64,000 nucleotides of DNA from Lewinellaceae bacterium (lineage in GTDB: Bacteria; Bacteroidota; Bacteroidia; Chitinophagales; Saprospiraceae). Positions within the stretch are counted from its first letter, which is position 1. The number at the start of each line of letters is the position of its first letter. The position numbers and the translations under genes were made by a program. The stretch is from assembly GCA_016708875.1 (NCBI GenBank), contig JADJFA010000001.1:434001-498000 (forward strand). The letters are read 5' to 3'. Below the pieces are notes generated by a model. That model was given only the letters and a program-made list of their open reading frames with translations. It did no database searches and was not told the DNA's origin. Below, piece by piece: positions 26,422-34,214 of this stretch.

Positions 26422-27393
26422 CTATCGCTTCCTCTCCGTCACAAAAACCAATAAATCCCTCAACGACTGCCGCGCCGGACTTTCAGGCGCTGCATCCAGC
26501 AGGTCAAAAGCTTCCTGACGGTAGCGGTACATCGCCTCGCGCGCATAATCCAGGCCGCCGCTTTGGCGCACAAACTGGATCACCTCGTCTACTTTTTCAG
26601 GTTTGTGGCTCTCATTTTTTACGATATTAATGATGCGACGGCGTACGCTGCGCTCGGCCTGGTTGAGGGCATAAATGAGCGGCAGGGTCATCTTTTTTTC
26701 TTTGATGTCAATGCCGAGTGGTTTGCCCACATCGTCGTCGCCAAAGTCGAAAAGGTCGTCGCGGATCTGGAAGGCCATGCCCGTTTTTTCCCCAAATAGC
26801 CACATACGCTGACGGATTTCGTCATTACCCGGAGCCGTACTCACTGCACCTGCACAACAGGCGGCTGCGATAAGCGAGGCCGTTTTTTGCCGGATGATTT
26901 CAAAGTAAACTTCCTCCTTGATGTCTAATCGCCGGGCTTTCTCCATTTGCATGAGCTCGCCTTCGGCCATTTCTTTTACCGCCCTGCTCACCAGTTCCAA
27001 CATTACAAACTGTTGATTTTTAACGGATAACATCAAACCTTGCGACAGCAGGAAATCGCCCACCAGCACGGCTATTTTGTTTTTCCAAAGGGCGTTGATG
27101 GAAAAAAAACCCCGGCGCTCGTTCGCATCATCCACCACATCGTCGTGCACAAGTGTGGCGGTATGCAGGAGCTCTACCATCGAAGCAGCCGTGTAGCTAG
27201 GTTCGATGATCGGCCCGAAGAGCCGTGCGCTGAGCAGCACGAGCATGGGCCTTACTTGCTTGCCTTTGCGCTGCACGATATACCAGGTGATTTTATCCAG
27301 CAAAGGGACCTTGCTACGCATTGCATCGCGGAAGCGCAGCTCGAATGTGTCGAGCTCGGCAGCGATTGGATGTTTGATTGTGTCTAAAGACAT
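26422..27393 (-). CDS. Polyprenyl (all-trans) diphosphate synthase
   Basis: The start at 27393 (MSLDTIKHPIAAELDTFELRF) fits the family; the longer frame adds a Pro/Arg-rich leader. Landmarks are GKQVRPMLVLLSARLFG, the first Asp-rich motif in LVHDDVVDDANERRG and the second in FQIRDDLFDFGDD, both complete. It condenses isopentenyl diphosphate onto an allylic starter to make long-chain prenyl diphosphates, probably for menaquinone. The product chain length cannot be read safely from the sequence. It is cytoplasmic and a single-gene unit. Confidence 0.93.
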   Translation of the reverse strand: MSLDTIKHPIAAELDTFELRFRDAMRSKVPLLDKITWYIVQRKGKQVRPMLVLLSARLFGPIIEPSYTAASMVELLHTATLVHDDVVDDANERRGFFSINALWKNKIAVLVGDFLLSQGLMLSVKNQQFVMLELVSRAVKEMAEGELMQMEKARRLDIKEEVYFEIIRQKTASLIAAACCAGAVSTAPGNDEIRQRMWLFGEKTGMAFQIRDDLFDFGDDDVGKPLGIDIKEKKMTLPLIYALNQAERSVRRRIINIVKNESHKPEKVDEVIQFVRQSGGLDYAREAMYRYRQEAFDLLDAAPESPARQSLRDLLVFVTERKR

Positions 27394-27607
27394 GATGGGG
27401 GGCAAACCTAAGAAACCTCGGGGGCAAGGAGAGAAAAATCGAGATTGGAACACTCATTTATGCGTAAAGTTGGGAAAATGAGTGGTTTTGAGATCGCTCA
27501 TTGAAGGTTTGCCGCTTAAAAAAAGAAATTATTCAGACCATTGAGTGTAGTAGGTGCTTAAAAACACACTCATTTGTCTGCCACCTACGAATACTTATCT
27601 AAATTTT

Positions 27608-27639
27608 TTTTCGGCTGCGGGGTTCTCTTCGTTCCTTTG
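27608..27639 (+). promoter_or_regulatory. Putative promoter for the LolA-like gene
   Basis: TTTT (27608-27611), a 20-base spacer and TTCCTTTG (27632-27639) resemble the -33/-7 pair with one change in each box. The start codon follows 57 bases later. The rest of the 302-base gap (27394-27695) holds only a weak GTAGGTG/CACCTAC inverted repeat at 27549-27588. Confidence 0.4.
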
Positions 27640-27695
27640 CATCCGAAAACACGCCATTCCCTGGCATAAAACATTTCCAAATCAATTTTACAACA

Positions 27696-28421
27696 ATGAA
27701 AAAAACGCTCTTTTTTGCAGCATTCCTCTTTCTTTTCACGGGTTTTGCACAAGCTCAAAACGCCGAAGAAATCGTAGCCAAACACATTGCCGCTATCGGA
27801 GGTGACAAATGGGCTGGCGTCGAAGCAGTGAAATCCGAAGCTAAAATCGCCGCCGACGGTGCTCCTGGGATGGCTATTATGATGACCATGCTTGCTGTCC
27901 GCGACAAATCACTACGTATGGACGTGTCGGTGATGGGTATGACCCAGACCACGGTTCTTCATGGCGACGGAGGTTGGTCTACCAACCCTTTCATGAATAA
28001 AATGGACCCAGAGCCAATTACAGCTGATCAGGTAAAGGCCATGAAAGACATGACAGATGTTGACGGCTCCCTCGTCGGGTACAAAGCGAAAGGGTATACC
28101 ATCGAGTACGTAGGCACAGAAGATGTGGACGGCATTGAGGCCATTAAAATCAAAATCAACAAAGGAGAAAAACGTTCAGAATACTCCTTCTTTGACCCTT
28201 CTACCTACTACGAAATCAAGAACATCCGCGTAGAAGAAGTTGACGGTAAAGAATCTGAATCAGCTACCCTCTATTCTAATTTTAAAACGCAGGATGGCTT
28301 GGTATTTCCTTTCACCATCCAGCAGGCTGACCCGATGATGGGCAGCTCAACAGTCACCATTACATCAGTTGCCGTGAATCCGCTGATAGACAAGAAGGCT
28401 TTTGACATGCCAACCAAGTAA
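27696..28421 (+). CDS. Exported LolA-like protein
   Basis: Signal peptide MKKTLFFAAFLFLFTGFAQAQ; the mature protein is about 220 residues. It starts NAEEIVAKHIAAIGGDKWAGVEAVKSEAKI, the usual opening of the outer-membrane-lipoprotein-sorting (LolA-like) proteins common in Bacteroidota, and shows the expected sequence of beta strands (GGWSTNPF, YEIKNIRVEEVDGKESESATLYSNFK, LVFPFTIQQ). Such proteins have a half-barrel that may carry a lipid or lipoprotein. It is not the housekeeping LolA; the ligand is unknown. A terminator follows. Confidence 0.75.
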   Translation: MKKTLFFAAFLFLFTGFAQAQNAEEIVAKHIAAIGGDKWAGVEAVKSEAKIAADGAPGMAIMMTMLAVRDKSLRMDVSVMGMTQTTVLHGDGGWSTNPFMNKMDPEPITADQVKAMKDMTDVDGSLVGYKAKGYTIEYVGTEDVDGIEAIKIKINKGEKRSEYSFFDPSTYYEIKNIRVEEVDGKESESATLYSNFKTQDGLVFPFTIQQADPMMGSSTVTITSVAVNPLIDKKAFDMPTK

Positions 28422-28445
28422 GTTTTTTGCCTGTAAAACAATTTG

Positions 28446-28512
28446 AACCGCAGAAAAGCGGAGACACAGAAAAGGATTAAACCGTTTGTGTCCCACTCTT
28501 CTGCGGTTTTTT
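28446..28512 (+). terminator. Intrinsic terminator after the LolA-like gene
   Basis: Arms at 28446-28468 (AACCGCAGAA...) and 28487-28508 pair with a few mismatches and are followed by a run of six T. The next gene's ATG at 28514 lies two bases past the T-run, so that gene needs read-through or has a later start. Confidence 0.75.
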
Positions 28513-28513
28513 A

Positions 28514-31500
28514 ATGCAAATTCAAGTCATTGAAAATGAAACAACTACTTTCCTTTTTACCCGCCATATCTTTTTCACACGCCATAGTTTTTTACGCGCC
28601 ATAGTTTTAACGGCGGCGTGGACGGCGGCGTTGGCGACGGCGGGTTTTCTTCCGACCAAGGCGAACGCCCAAACCAAACTCAGCTCCTCCACTTTTGGCG
28701 CGGTAGAAGCGCGGAGCATCGGACCAGCCGTTATGGGTGGGCGTATTACAGCGATTGAGGGTGTAAACAACAGTCCCAAAACGATTTACGTCGGCACAGC
28801 AGGTGGTGGCGTGTGGAAATCTACCACAGCAGGGTTCACTTTTGAGCCTGTTTTTGAAAAATACCCACAGAGTATTGGCTGCCTGGCCATTGACCAAAAT
28901 AAACCAGAAACCATTTGGGTAGGCACCGGCGAGAGCAATATGCGCAACAGCGTAGCCGTGGGCCTCGGTCTTTACAAAACCACCGATGCCGGTCGAAATT
29001 GGACCCGCGTGGGACTTGAAAACTCGGAACACATTTCCAAAATCATCCTCCACCCTACCGATGCCAACACGCTTTATGTAGCCGTGCCTGGCAAACTTTG
29101 GAGCGATAGCCCTGATCGCGGCCTTTACAAAACCACCGACGGCGGAAAAACCTGGGAAAAAATTCTCTATACCGACGAAAAAACGGGCTGTGCCGATATC
29201 ATCATGGACCCTCGCAATCCGGATGTACTGCTTGCTTCCATGTGGCAATTCCGCAGAACCCCCTATTCCTTTGTTTCAGGTGGTCCGGGTAGCGCATTGT
29301 ACAAAAGCACGGATGGAGGTAAAAATTGGCGCAAAATCACTGGCGGACTACCGACGGGCGAATTTGGTCGCATCGCCATCGCGCTCGCACCCAGTGCTCC
29401 CGACAATATGCTGGCCATTGTGGAAAGCGAAAAAACAAGCCTGCTTATTTCTTCGGATGGCGGCGAATCCTGGAAATACCAGAGTGCCAACTCCAATGTG
29501 ACCGCCCGCCCTTTTTATTTCAGTACCCTGGTAGTGGATCCTGAAGATCCCAAACGCGTCTATCGCCCCGCATTTTCTTTTTCTACCAGTGTTGATGGTG
29601 GCCATTCCTTCAGCGAAGCTTCCAATGCTGGTGGCTGGGTCCATTCGGATCATCACGCCCTGTGGATCAATCCAAAAAACACCCATCATATGTACCTCGG
29701 TACGGATGGCGGCGTGTATATGAGCCTTGATCAAGGGGTCACCTGGACGCACCTCAATACCCTGCCTGTGTCGCAGTTTTACCATGTTCAAGTGGATGAG
29801 CAATCGCCTTACAACGTTTATGGCGGATTGCAGGACAATGGCTCCTGGCGCGGCCCTTCGCAAAGCAAGGGCGGTATCGAAAACCGGGATTGGGAAAATG
29901 TAGGGGGGGGCGACGGTTTTTGGGTACAGCCAGATGCCCTTGACCCAGAAATTGTTTTTAGCGAAAGTCAAGGTGGCGAGGTTGCAATAAACAATCTTCA
30001 CACAAACCAATCCCAATTCATTAAGCCTCAAGCAAATAAGGGCGAAGATAAGCACCGCTGGAACTGGAATACCCCGCTTGTGAAGGGTGAGAAAAACCCT
30101 AAAACCCTTTATATCGGAGCACAGTATTTGTTCAAAACCAACGACCGTGGACACAGTTGGCAGCGTATTTCGCCCGATTTGACCACCAACGATCAGGAAA
30201 AACAAAAACAAGCCGAAAGTGGCGGTGTAACGGTGGACAATACTTCCGCCGAAAACCACTGCACCATTTTCTCCATCGGACCATCTGCGCTTGACGAAAA
30301 TTTGATTTACGTCGGCACCGATGATGGCAACATTCAAGTGACCCGCGACGGCGGAAAAAACTGGGAACTCATTTCTAAAAACATCCCCGATGTGCCTGCC
30401 GGAACCTGGGTGAGTCGCGTAACGCCAAGCCGTTTCGATCGGAATGTGGTGTACGCTACTTTCGACAACCACGCTTACGGAGACATGAAAACCTATGTAG
30501 CAAAGTCTTCCGACGGCGGTAAAACCTGGGTCAATATCAACAAGGACAATGTGTTGCAAGGGTATGCCCACGTCATTGTTGAGGATTTGGAAAACCGCGA
30601 ATTGCTTTTCCTCGGAACTGAATTCGGGCTTTACATAAGCACGGATAGCGGAAAAAGTTGGGTGCTTTACAAATCCAGGTTGCCCGAATATGTAGCCGTG
30701 CGCGACATTGTGATTCAGCACAAAACCAATGATTTGGTACTGGGAACACACGGGCGCGGTATTTTTATCATTGACGACATTTCGCCGCTGCGCCGCCTAA
30801 CAGCGGAGGTATTGCAAAAGGATGCGGCTTTGTTGCCCACCCGCCCTACCGCTGTATCGAGCGGACACTATGGCTCCTCCTTCCCAAGTACCGATTCTTA
30901 TGGTGGCCCAAATGCCCCGGAAATTGCCACTGTGCAATACTATTTGAAGGAACGCCTCAATACAGGCGATGTGACCGTAGAAATCATTGACCCTTCCGGC
31001 AAAGTAATTGCCTCCATGCCAGGCACCAAACGCAAGGGCATCAATTTCGTGCGTTGGGATATGCGATTGGCGCCACCCAAAGCGGCCAAGGGTGTTTTGG
31101 TTCAGGGAGAATTTGGTGTGTACGCAGGCTTTATTGGCCGTTTGGCGATGCCCGGCGATTACAAAGTGCGGCTCAAAGCAGGAGAATTCAGCGATGAGGG
31201 AACCCTAAAACTCGTACCAGACCCAATACAACCCGAACTGGATTATGCTAAAAAAAGAGCGATCTCCGACGGGCTTTTTGAAATGGTGGAAAATCTCGGC
31301 CTGCTTGAGGCTCAGGTACGCAACCTCAAGGACAGCACCGACCAACGAATCGCACTGGCAAAAGACAAAAAGTTGAAGGCCGATCTGAGCAAACTCAGTG
31401 AAAATCTTGATGCTTTCCGCAAAACTTTGACCGAGACCATCGAATCAAAGGGGATCACGGGGGAACAACAATTGCGCGCCCGGATTGGCAGACTCTATGT

Positions 31501-31786
31501 CTACACCGAGTTTTCTGACAATATGCCCACCCAATCCATCACGGAGGGAGCAAAGGTGATGCGCGAAGAGCTACAGCAGGCCCAAACAAAGGCTGATGGG
31601 TACTTTAAAAAAGACCTTGCGGCGATCAATGCGGCATTGGCTAAAGCCAAGCTTAAACCATTGGTAGTGATTGATAAAAGTGTGTGGGAGCAACAAAACG
31701 GTCAGTCGCCGCCGCCTGTTATCCGCCCTTCCTGGCGGGAGTTGGTGCGGGAGGCGATGAAGATGGGAAGATTAAACGAGATGTAA
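28514..31786 (+). CDS. Exported BNR/sortilin-type beta-propeller protein, 1090 residues
   Basis: At least nine Asp-box (BNR) repeats of the form S-x-D-G-G-x-x-W lie between about 100 and 730: KTTDAGRNW, KTTDGGKTW, KSTDGGKNW, SSDGGESW, SLDQGVTW, TNDRGHSW, TRDGGKNW, SSDGGKTW and STDSGKSW. This is the VPS10/sortilin-like double propeller common in Bacteroidota. A beta-sandwich follows (VTVEIIDPSGKVIASMPG), then a coiled helical tail. The secretion signal (AIVLTAAWTAALATAGFLPTKANAQ) is in frame only from the ATG at 28514. A better-looking start, MKQLLSFLP at 28536, is out of frame because of a 17-base duplication. Function is unknown. Confidence 0.85.
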   Translation: MQIQVIENETTTFLFTRHIFFTRHSFLRAIVLTAAWTAALATAGFLPTKANAQTKLSSSTFGAVEARSIGPAVMGGRITAIEGVNNSPKTIYVGTAGGGVWKSTTAGFTFEPVFEKYPQSIGCLAIDQNKPETIWVGTGESNMRNSVAVGLGLYKTTDAGRNWTRVGLENSEHISKIILHPTDANTLYVAVPGKLWSDSPDRGLYKTTDGGKTWEKILYTDEKTGCADIIMDPRNPDVLLASMWQFRRTPYSFVSGGPGSALYKSTDGGKNWRKITGGLPTGEFGRIAIALAPSAPDNMLAIVESEKTSLLISSDGGESWKYQSANSNVTARPFYFSTLVVDPEDPKRVYRPAFSFSTSVDGGHSFSEASNAGGWVHSDHHALWINPKNTHHMYLGTDGGVYMSLDQGVTWTHLNTLPVSQFYHVQVDEQSPYNVYGGLQDNGSWRGPSQSKGGIENRDWENVGGGDGFWVQPDALDPEIVFSESQGGEVAINNLHTNQSQFIKPQANKGEDKHRWNWNTPLVKGEKNPKTLYIGAQYLFKTNDRGHSWQRISPDLTTNDQEKQKQAESGGVTVDNTSAENHCTIFSIGPSALDENLIYVGTDDGNIQVTRDGGKNWELISKNIPDVPAGTWVSRVTPSRFDRNVVYATFDNHAYGDMKTYVAKSSDGGKTWVNINKDNVLQGYAHVIVEDLENRELLFLGTEFGLYISTDSGKSWVLYKSRLPEYVAVRDIVIQHKTNDLVLGTHGRGIFIIDDISPLRRLTAEVLQKDAALLPTRPTAVSSGHYGSSFPSTDSYGGPNAPEIATVQYYLKERLNTGDVTVEIIDPSGKVIASMPGTKRKGINFVRWDMRLAPPKAAKGVLVQGEFGVYAGFIGRLAMPGDYKVRLKAGEFSDEGTLKLVPDPIQPELDYAKKRAISDGLFEMVENLGLLEAQVRNLKDSTDQRIALAKDKKLKADLSKLSENLDAFRKTLTETIESKGITGEQQLRARIGRLYVYTEFSDNMPTQSITEGAKVMREELQQAQTKADGYFKKDLAAINAALAKAKLKPLVVIDKSVWEQQNGQSPPPVIRPSWRELVREAMKMGRLNEM
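28562..28613 (+). repeat. Degenerate 17/18-base tandem repeat in the signal-peptide region
   Basis: Three units start with CGCCATA at 28562 (18 bases), 28580 (17) and 28597 (17). Because 17 is not a multiple of three, gain or loss of one unit changes which upstream ATG reads into the propeller protein. Confidence 0.75.
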
Positions 31787-31802
31787 CGGATGTCACGATG
31801 AG

Positions 31803-31858
31803 ACACGGATTGCACGGATTTTTATCTCAGGAGATCCGTGCAATCCGGTCATCCGGGT
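31803..31858. repeat. ATCCGTG-family inverted repeat, imperfect
   Basis: A 14-base arm CGGATTGCACGGAT (31806-31819) is matched at 31834-31847. The outer parts have decayed. It follows the stop of the propeller gene. The rest of the gap to 31984 shows nothing else. Confidence 0.75.
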
Positions 31859-31984
31859 CTCCTTTCCACTCACGCTCCATTTTTTGTCATGTCATAGCCG
31901 GGCATTACATTTGAGCAAGAATTCCAAAAAGCCTCCTGAAATTTGTCTTTCTTTTTATTCCATAATTTCTCGCCTTCCCGTATC

Positions 31985-32239
31985 ATGTTATACGCACTAT
32001 TTCAATCTTCGCTCAGCGAGAGCGATTTCAATGAATTACTCCATCTCACTTTTACTGAAAACGAACGCAGCATGATGCTCGAGCGCTGGCGCATTTTCGA
32101 GGCATTCGACCGCGGCTGTTCCCAGCGGGAGGTGGCTCGGGAGGTGCCTTGCAGCATTGTCACGGCTACCCGTGGCGCGAAAGTTTATCGGGAGAATAAG
32201 GAGGGGGTTAAGAAGCATTTGGAGCGGTGGAGGGGGTGA
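31985..32239 (+). CDS. Trp repressor family DNA-binding protein
   Basis: The start at 31985 gives an 84-residue, all-helical protein. It aligns without gaps to the core of E. coli TrpR: TENERSMMLERWRIFEAF against the TPDEREALGTRVRIVEEL segment, and CSQREVAREVPCSIVTATRG against the helix-turn-helix. Residues matching the tryptophan contacts Thr44, Arg54, Thr81 and Arg84 are kept (Thr24, Arg34, Thr60, Arg63), but the Ser88 position is Val67. It lacks the long N-terminal arm. No trp gene is near, so the target and the effector are open. Confidence 0.82.
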   Translation: MLYALFQSSLSESDFNELLHLTFTENERSMMLERWRIFEAFDRGCSQREVAREVPCSIVTATRGAKVYRENKEGVKKHLERWRG

Positions 32240-32384
32240 TTGATTAACGCCGTAATCAACCACTGTGTTTAATTTTGCCTATATGCATAAAAGTGCGCTG
32301 AATTAGGTGGAAATATTTACGCTATATTAGCAGACACACTCTAATATCTGCCCCTCCAACAATTTTAAAACGACACACCACAAA

Positions 32385-33424
32385 ATGAAAAGCAACCTTC
32401 TTATTCCACTCCTTTTTTTAGTCCATTTTGCTTTTGGCCAGACAGAAAAACTTACAAAAGTTTCAGGCACAAAATGTCTTTTGATTCCCCCAAGTGGTTT
32501 TGTTGTCGCAACTACTTTTAGTGGTTTTCAAAATGCCGAAACAGGAGCTTCCATAATGATTAATGAAATTCCTGCACCATATCAATCTATTGAGGAAGGC
32601 TTTACGGCTGATGCCTTAAAGGCTAGAGGTATGACACTTGTTAGCAAACAGGTTATTGACTTTAATGGCTCAAAAGCCACCTCAATAAATGTTACACAAC
32701 CAGCCAACGGGATAACTTATGTAAAGCAAATGCTTATTTTTGGAGACTCATTGACTACTGTTTTAGTAAATGGCATTTATCCAGAAGCGTCAAAAGAAAT
32801 TGAATCAAAATTAAAGACGCCTTGCTTTCGACAGTTTATGATGCTTCACAAAATGAAAACCCTCTTGATGCAGCGACTTTTACGATAGACATTAAAGACA
32901 CGGATTTCAAACTCATTAAGTATATGTCAGGTAGCTTACTTTACTCTACTGACGGAAAAATCCCGACTGAAAAGCCCACAATAGTTGTTGGTAATTCTAT
33001 TGCTAAAGTTTCGCCTTCAAATCAAAAGAAATATTCAGAAGAACGGCTTAAAAAACTCCCACGAGGAGAACAAAGTATAGTAAAGGAAATCAACGAAGTA
33101 ACGATTGACAATTTAAACGGCTACGAAATTGTTGCTAACGGAAAAACAAAGGATAATAAAGATGAATTGGTTTATCAAGTAATGCTCTTTACCGAAAATG
33201 GCGACTACTACCTATTTGTAGGACAAACCAAAGAGGAATTTGATAACTATTTAGAGCGTTTCAAAAGATTGCCAAAACATTCAAGCGTAAATTTTAGTAC
33301 AATAAAAAGCAGTCAACTAAAGCCAAAACGCCCCGCTGGCGCAAGGCTTCAGCCTTGTGCCCACTATTCCGTCGGCTCTGCCGACAAACGACAACCCAAA
33401 CCCAACACCTTCCGCTCCTCCTGA
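32385..33424 (+). pseudogene. Exported protein of unknown function, frameshifted
   Basis: The first frame has a signal peptide (MKSNLLIPLLFLVHFAFGQ) and runs to SKEIESKLKT, then goes out of frame and stops at 32888. The second frame picks up exactly there, ALLSTVYDASQNENPLDAATFTIDIKD, and continues to 33424. One missing base near 32818 explains the break. The whole would be about 345 residues with many beta strands (GYEIVANGKTKDNKDELVYQVMLF). I do not recognise the family. Its last 35 or so codons are REP-like repeat sequence (33334-33390) read as protein, so the native C-terminus was probably lost when the element arrived. Confidence 0.7.
33334..33390. repeat. REP-like element, left copy
   Basis: Two hairpins in tandem: CAAGGCTTCAGCCTTG and GTCGGCTCTGCCGAC. 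The whole 57-base element is repeated in inverted orientation at 34141-34198, on the far side of the REP-associated transposase gene. Confidence 0.88.
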
Positions 33425-33429
33425 CAGCA

Positions 33430-33461
33430 CTTGTGCAGTTGAAATTTTTCTACTAAATTTG
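33430..33461 (+). promoter_or_regulatory. Putative promoter of the REP-associated transposase
   Basis: CTTG (33430-33433), a 20-base spacer and TAAATTTG (33454-33461), an exact -7 match, lie 23 bases upstream of the transposase ATG. It is the transposase's own promoter, inside the element. Confidence 0.55.
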
Positions 33462-33484
33462 TAGAAACCAATTTCCAACACCAA

Positions 33485-34096
33485 ATGAGTGCTAAATACA
33501 AAATACGTGATCAACACGGCCTAAACTTCCTCACCTGTACCATCTGCGGTTGGGTAGATATTTTCAACCGGGCAGAATACCGCGACATTATTTTAGAAAG
33601 TTGGAAGTATTGCAGCGAGCACAAAGGCTTGCAGATTTGGGGCTATGTCATTATGTCCAACCATATACACATGATTGCCAACACCAAAGCCCCGTATAAA
33701 CTCGAAGCGGTTATGCGCGATTTCAAAGCCTATACCGCACGAAGGATTATAGATTCTTTGCTGGATAAAAGCATTCCTGAAAGTCGGCGGGAATGGCTCT
33801 TGTATATGTTACGCTACTTTGCGCACCATCATAAAGGAGCACAGCAACATCAGATTTGGCAACACGATAACCACCCGATAGAATTGTACTCTGAAAAAGT
33901 GACGATTCAGAAACTTCGGTATATCCACGGCAATCCTGTGCGGGCAAAAATGGTGCAAAAACCCGAAGACTGGATTTACAGCAGTGCCAGCAATTATGCG
34001 GAAGGGCATGGTGTTTATGATGTAAAACAGTTGTGGACGAGCTTTGAGGAGGATAGCTGGTTTTTTGGGGATGTGGATTTTCCTACGATGGATTGA
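33485..34096 (+). CDS. REP-associated tyrosine transposase (RAYT, Y1 HUH family)
   Basis: A 203-residue protein with the IS200-like HUH nuclease signature: GYVIMSNHIHMIAN holds the HUH histidines, and LRYIHGNPVRAKMV with DWIYSSASNY is the C-terminal family block; the catalytic Tyr is likely in one of these segments. Most of the central region is typical (LEAVMRDFKAYTARRI). RAYTs process and spread REP hairpins rather than their own gene. The inverted REP-like pair on either side at 33334 and 34141 is the expected companion. The frame is intact, so it may be active. Confidence 0.93.
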   Translation: MSAKYKIRDQHGLNFLTCTICGWVDIFNRAEYRDIILESWKYCSEHKGLQIWGYVIMSNHIHMIANTKAPYKLEAVMRDFKAYTARRIIDSLLDKSIPESRREWLLYMLRYFAHHHKGAQQHQIWQHDNHPIELYSEKVTIQKLRYIHGNPVRAKMVQKPEDWIYSSASNYAEGHGVYDVKQLWTSFEEDSWFFGDVDFPTMD

Positions 34097-34140
34097 ATCT
34101 ATTGTCAATATTTGTGTTGGCGTATTTTTACTCAGATTTG

Positions 34141-34198
34141 GTAGGCCGGCAGAGCCGGCTGGATTAAAAGACACAAGGCTGGAGCCTTGCGCCAGCGC
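34141..34198. repeat. REP-like element, right copy (inverted)
   Basis: The reverse complement of this element matches 33334-33390: the CAAGGCT/AGCCTTG hairpin differs at one loop base, and the second hairpin reads GCCGGCTCTGCCGGC, with both ends changed from GTC/GAC in a paired manner. Together they make an inverted pair around the transposase. Confidence 0.88.
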
Positions 34199-34214
34199 TC
34201 GAGCCAACCGAACA

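Noticed and set aside
29348..30751. 467-codon open frame on the minus strand inside the BNR-propeller gene
   Set aside because: It mirrors the repeat-rich coding sequence of the plus-strand gene, has no signal, no recognisable domain and no promoter. The opposite strand has nine clear Asp boxes.
33334..34198. Composite transposon with terminal inverted repeats
   Set aside because: The flanking elements are two-hairpin REPs, the enzyme is of the Y1 HUH type, which does not use terminal inverted repeats, and no target duplication is seen.
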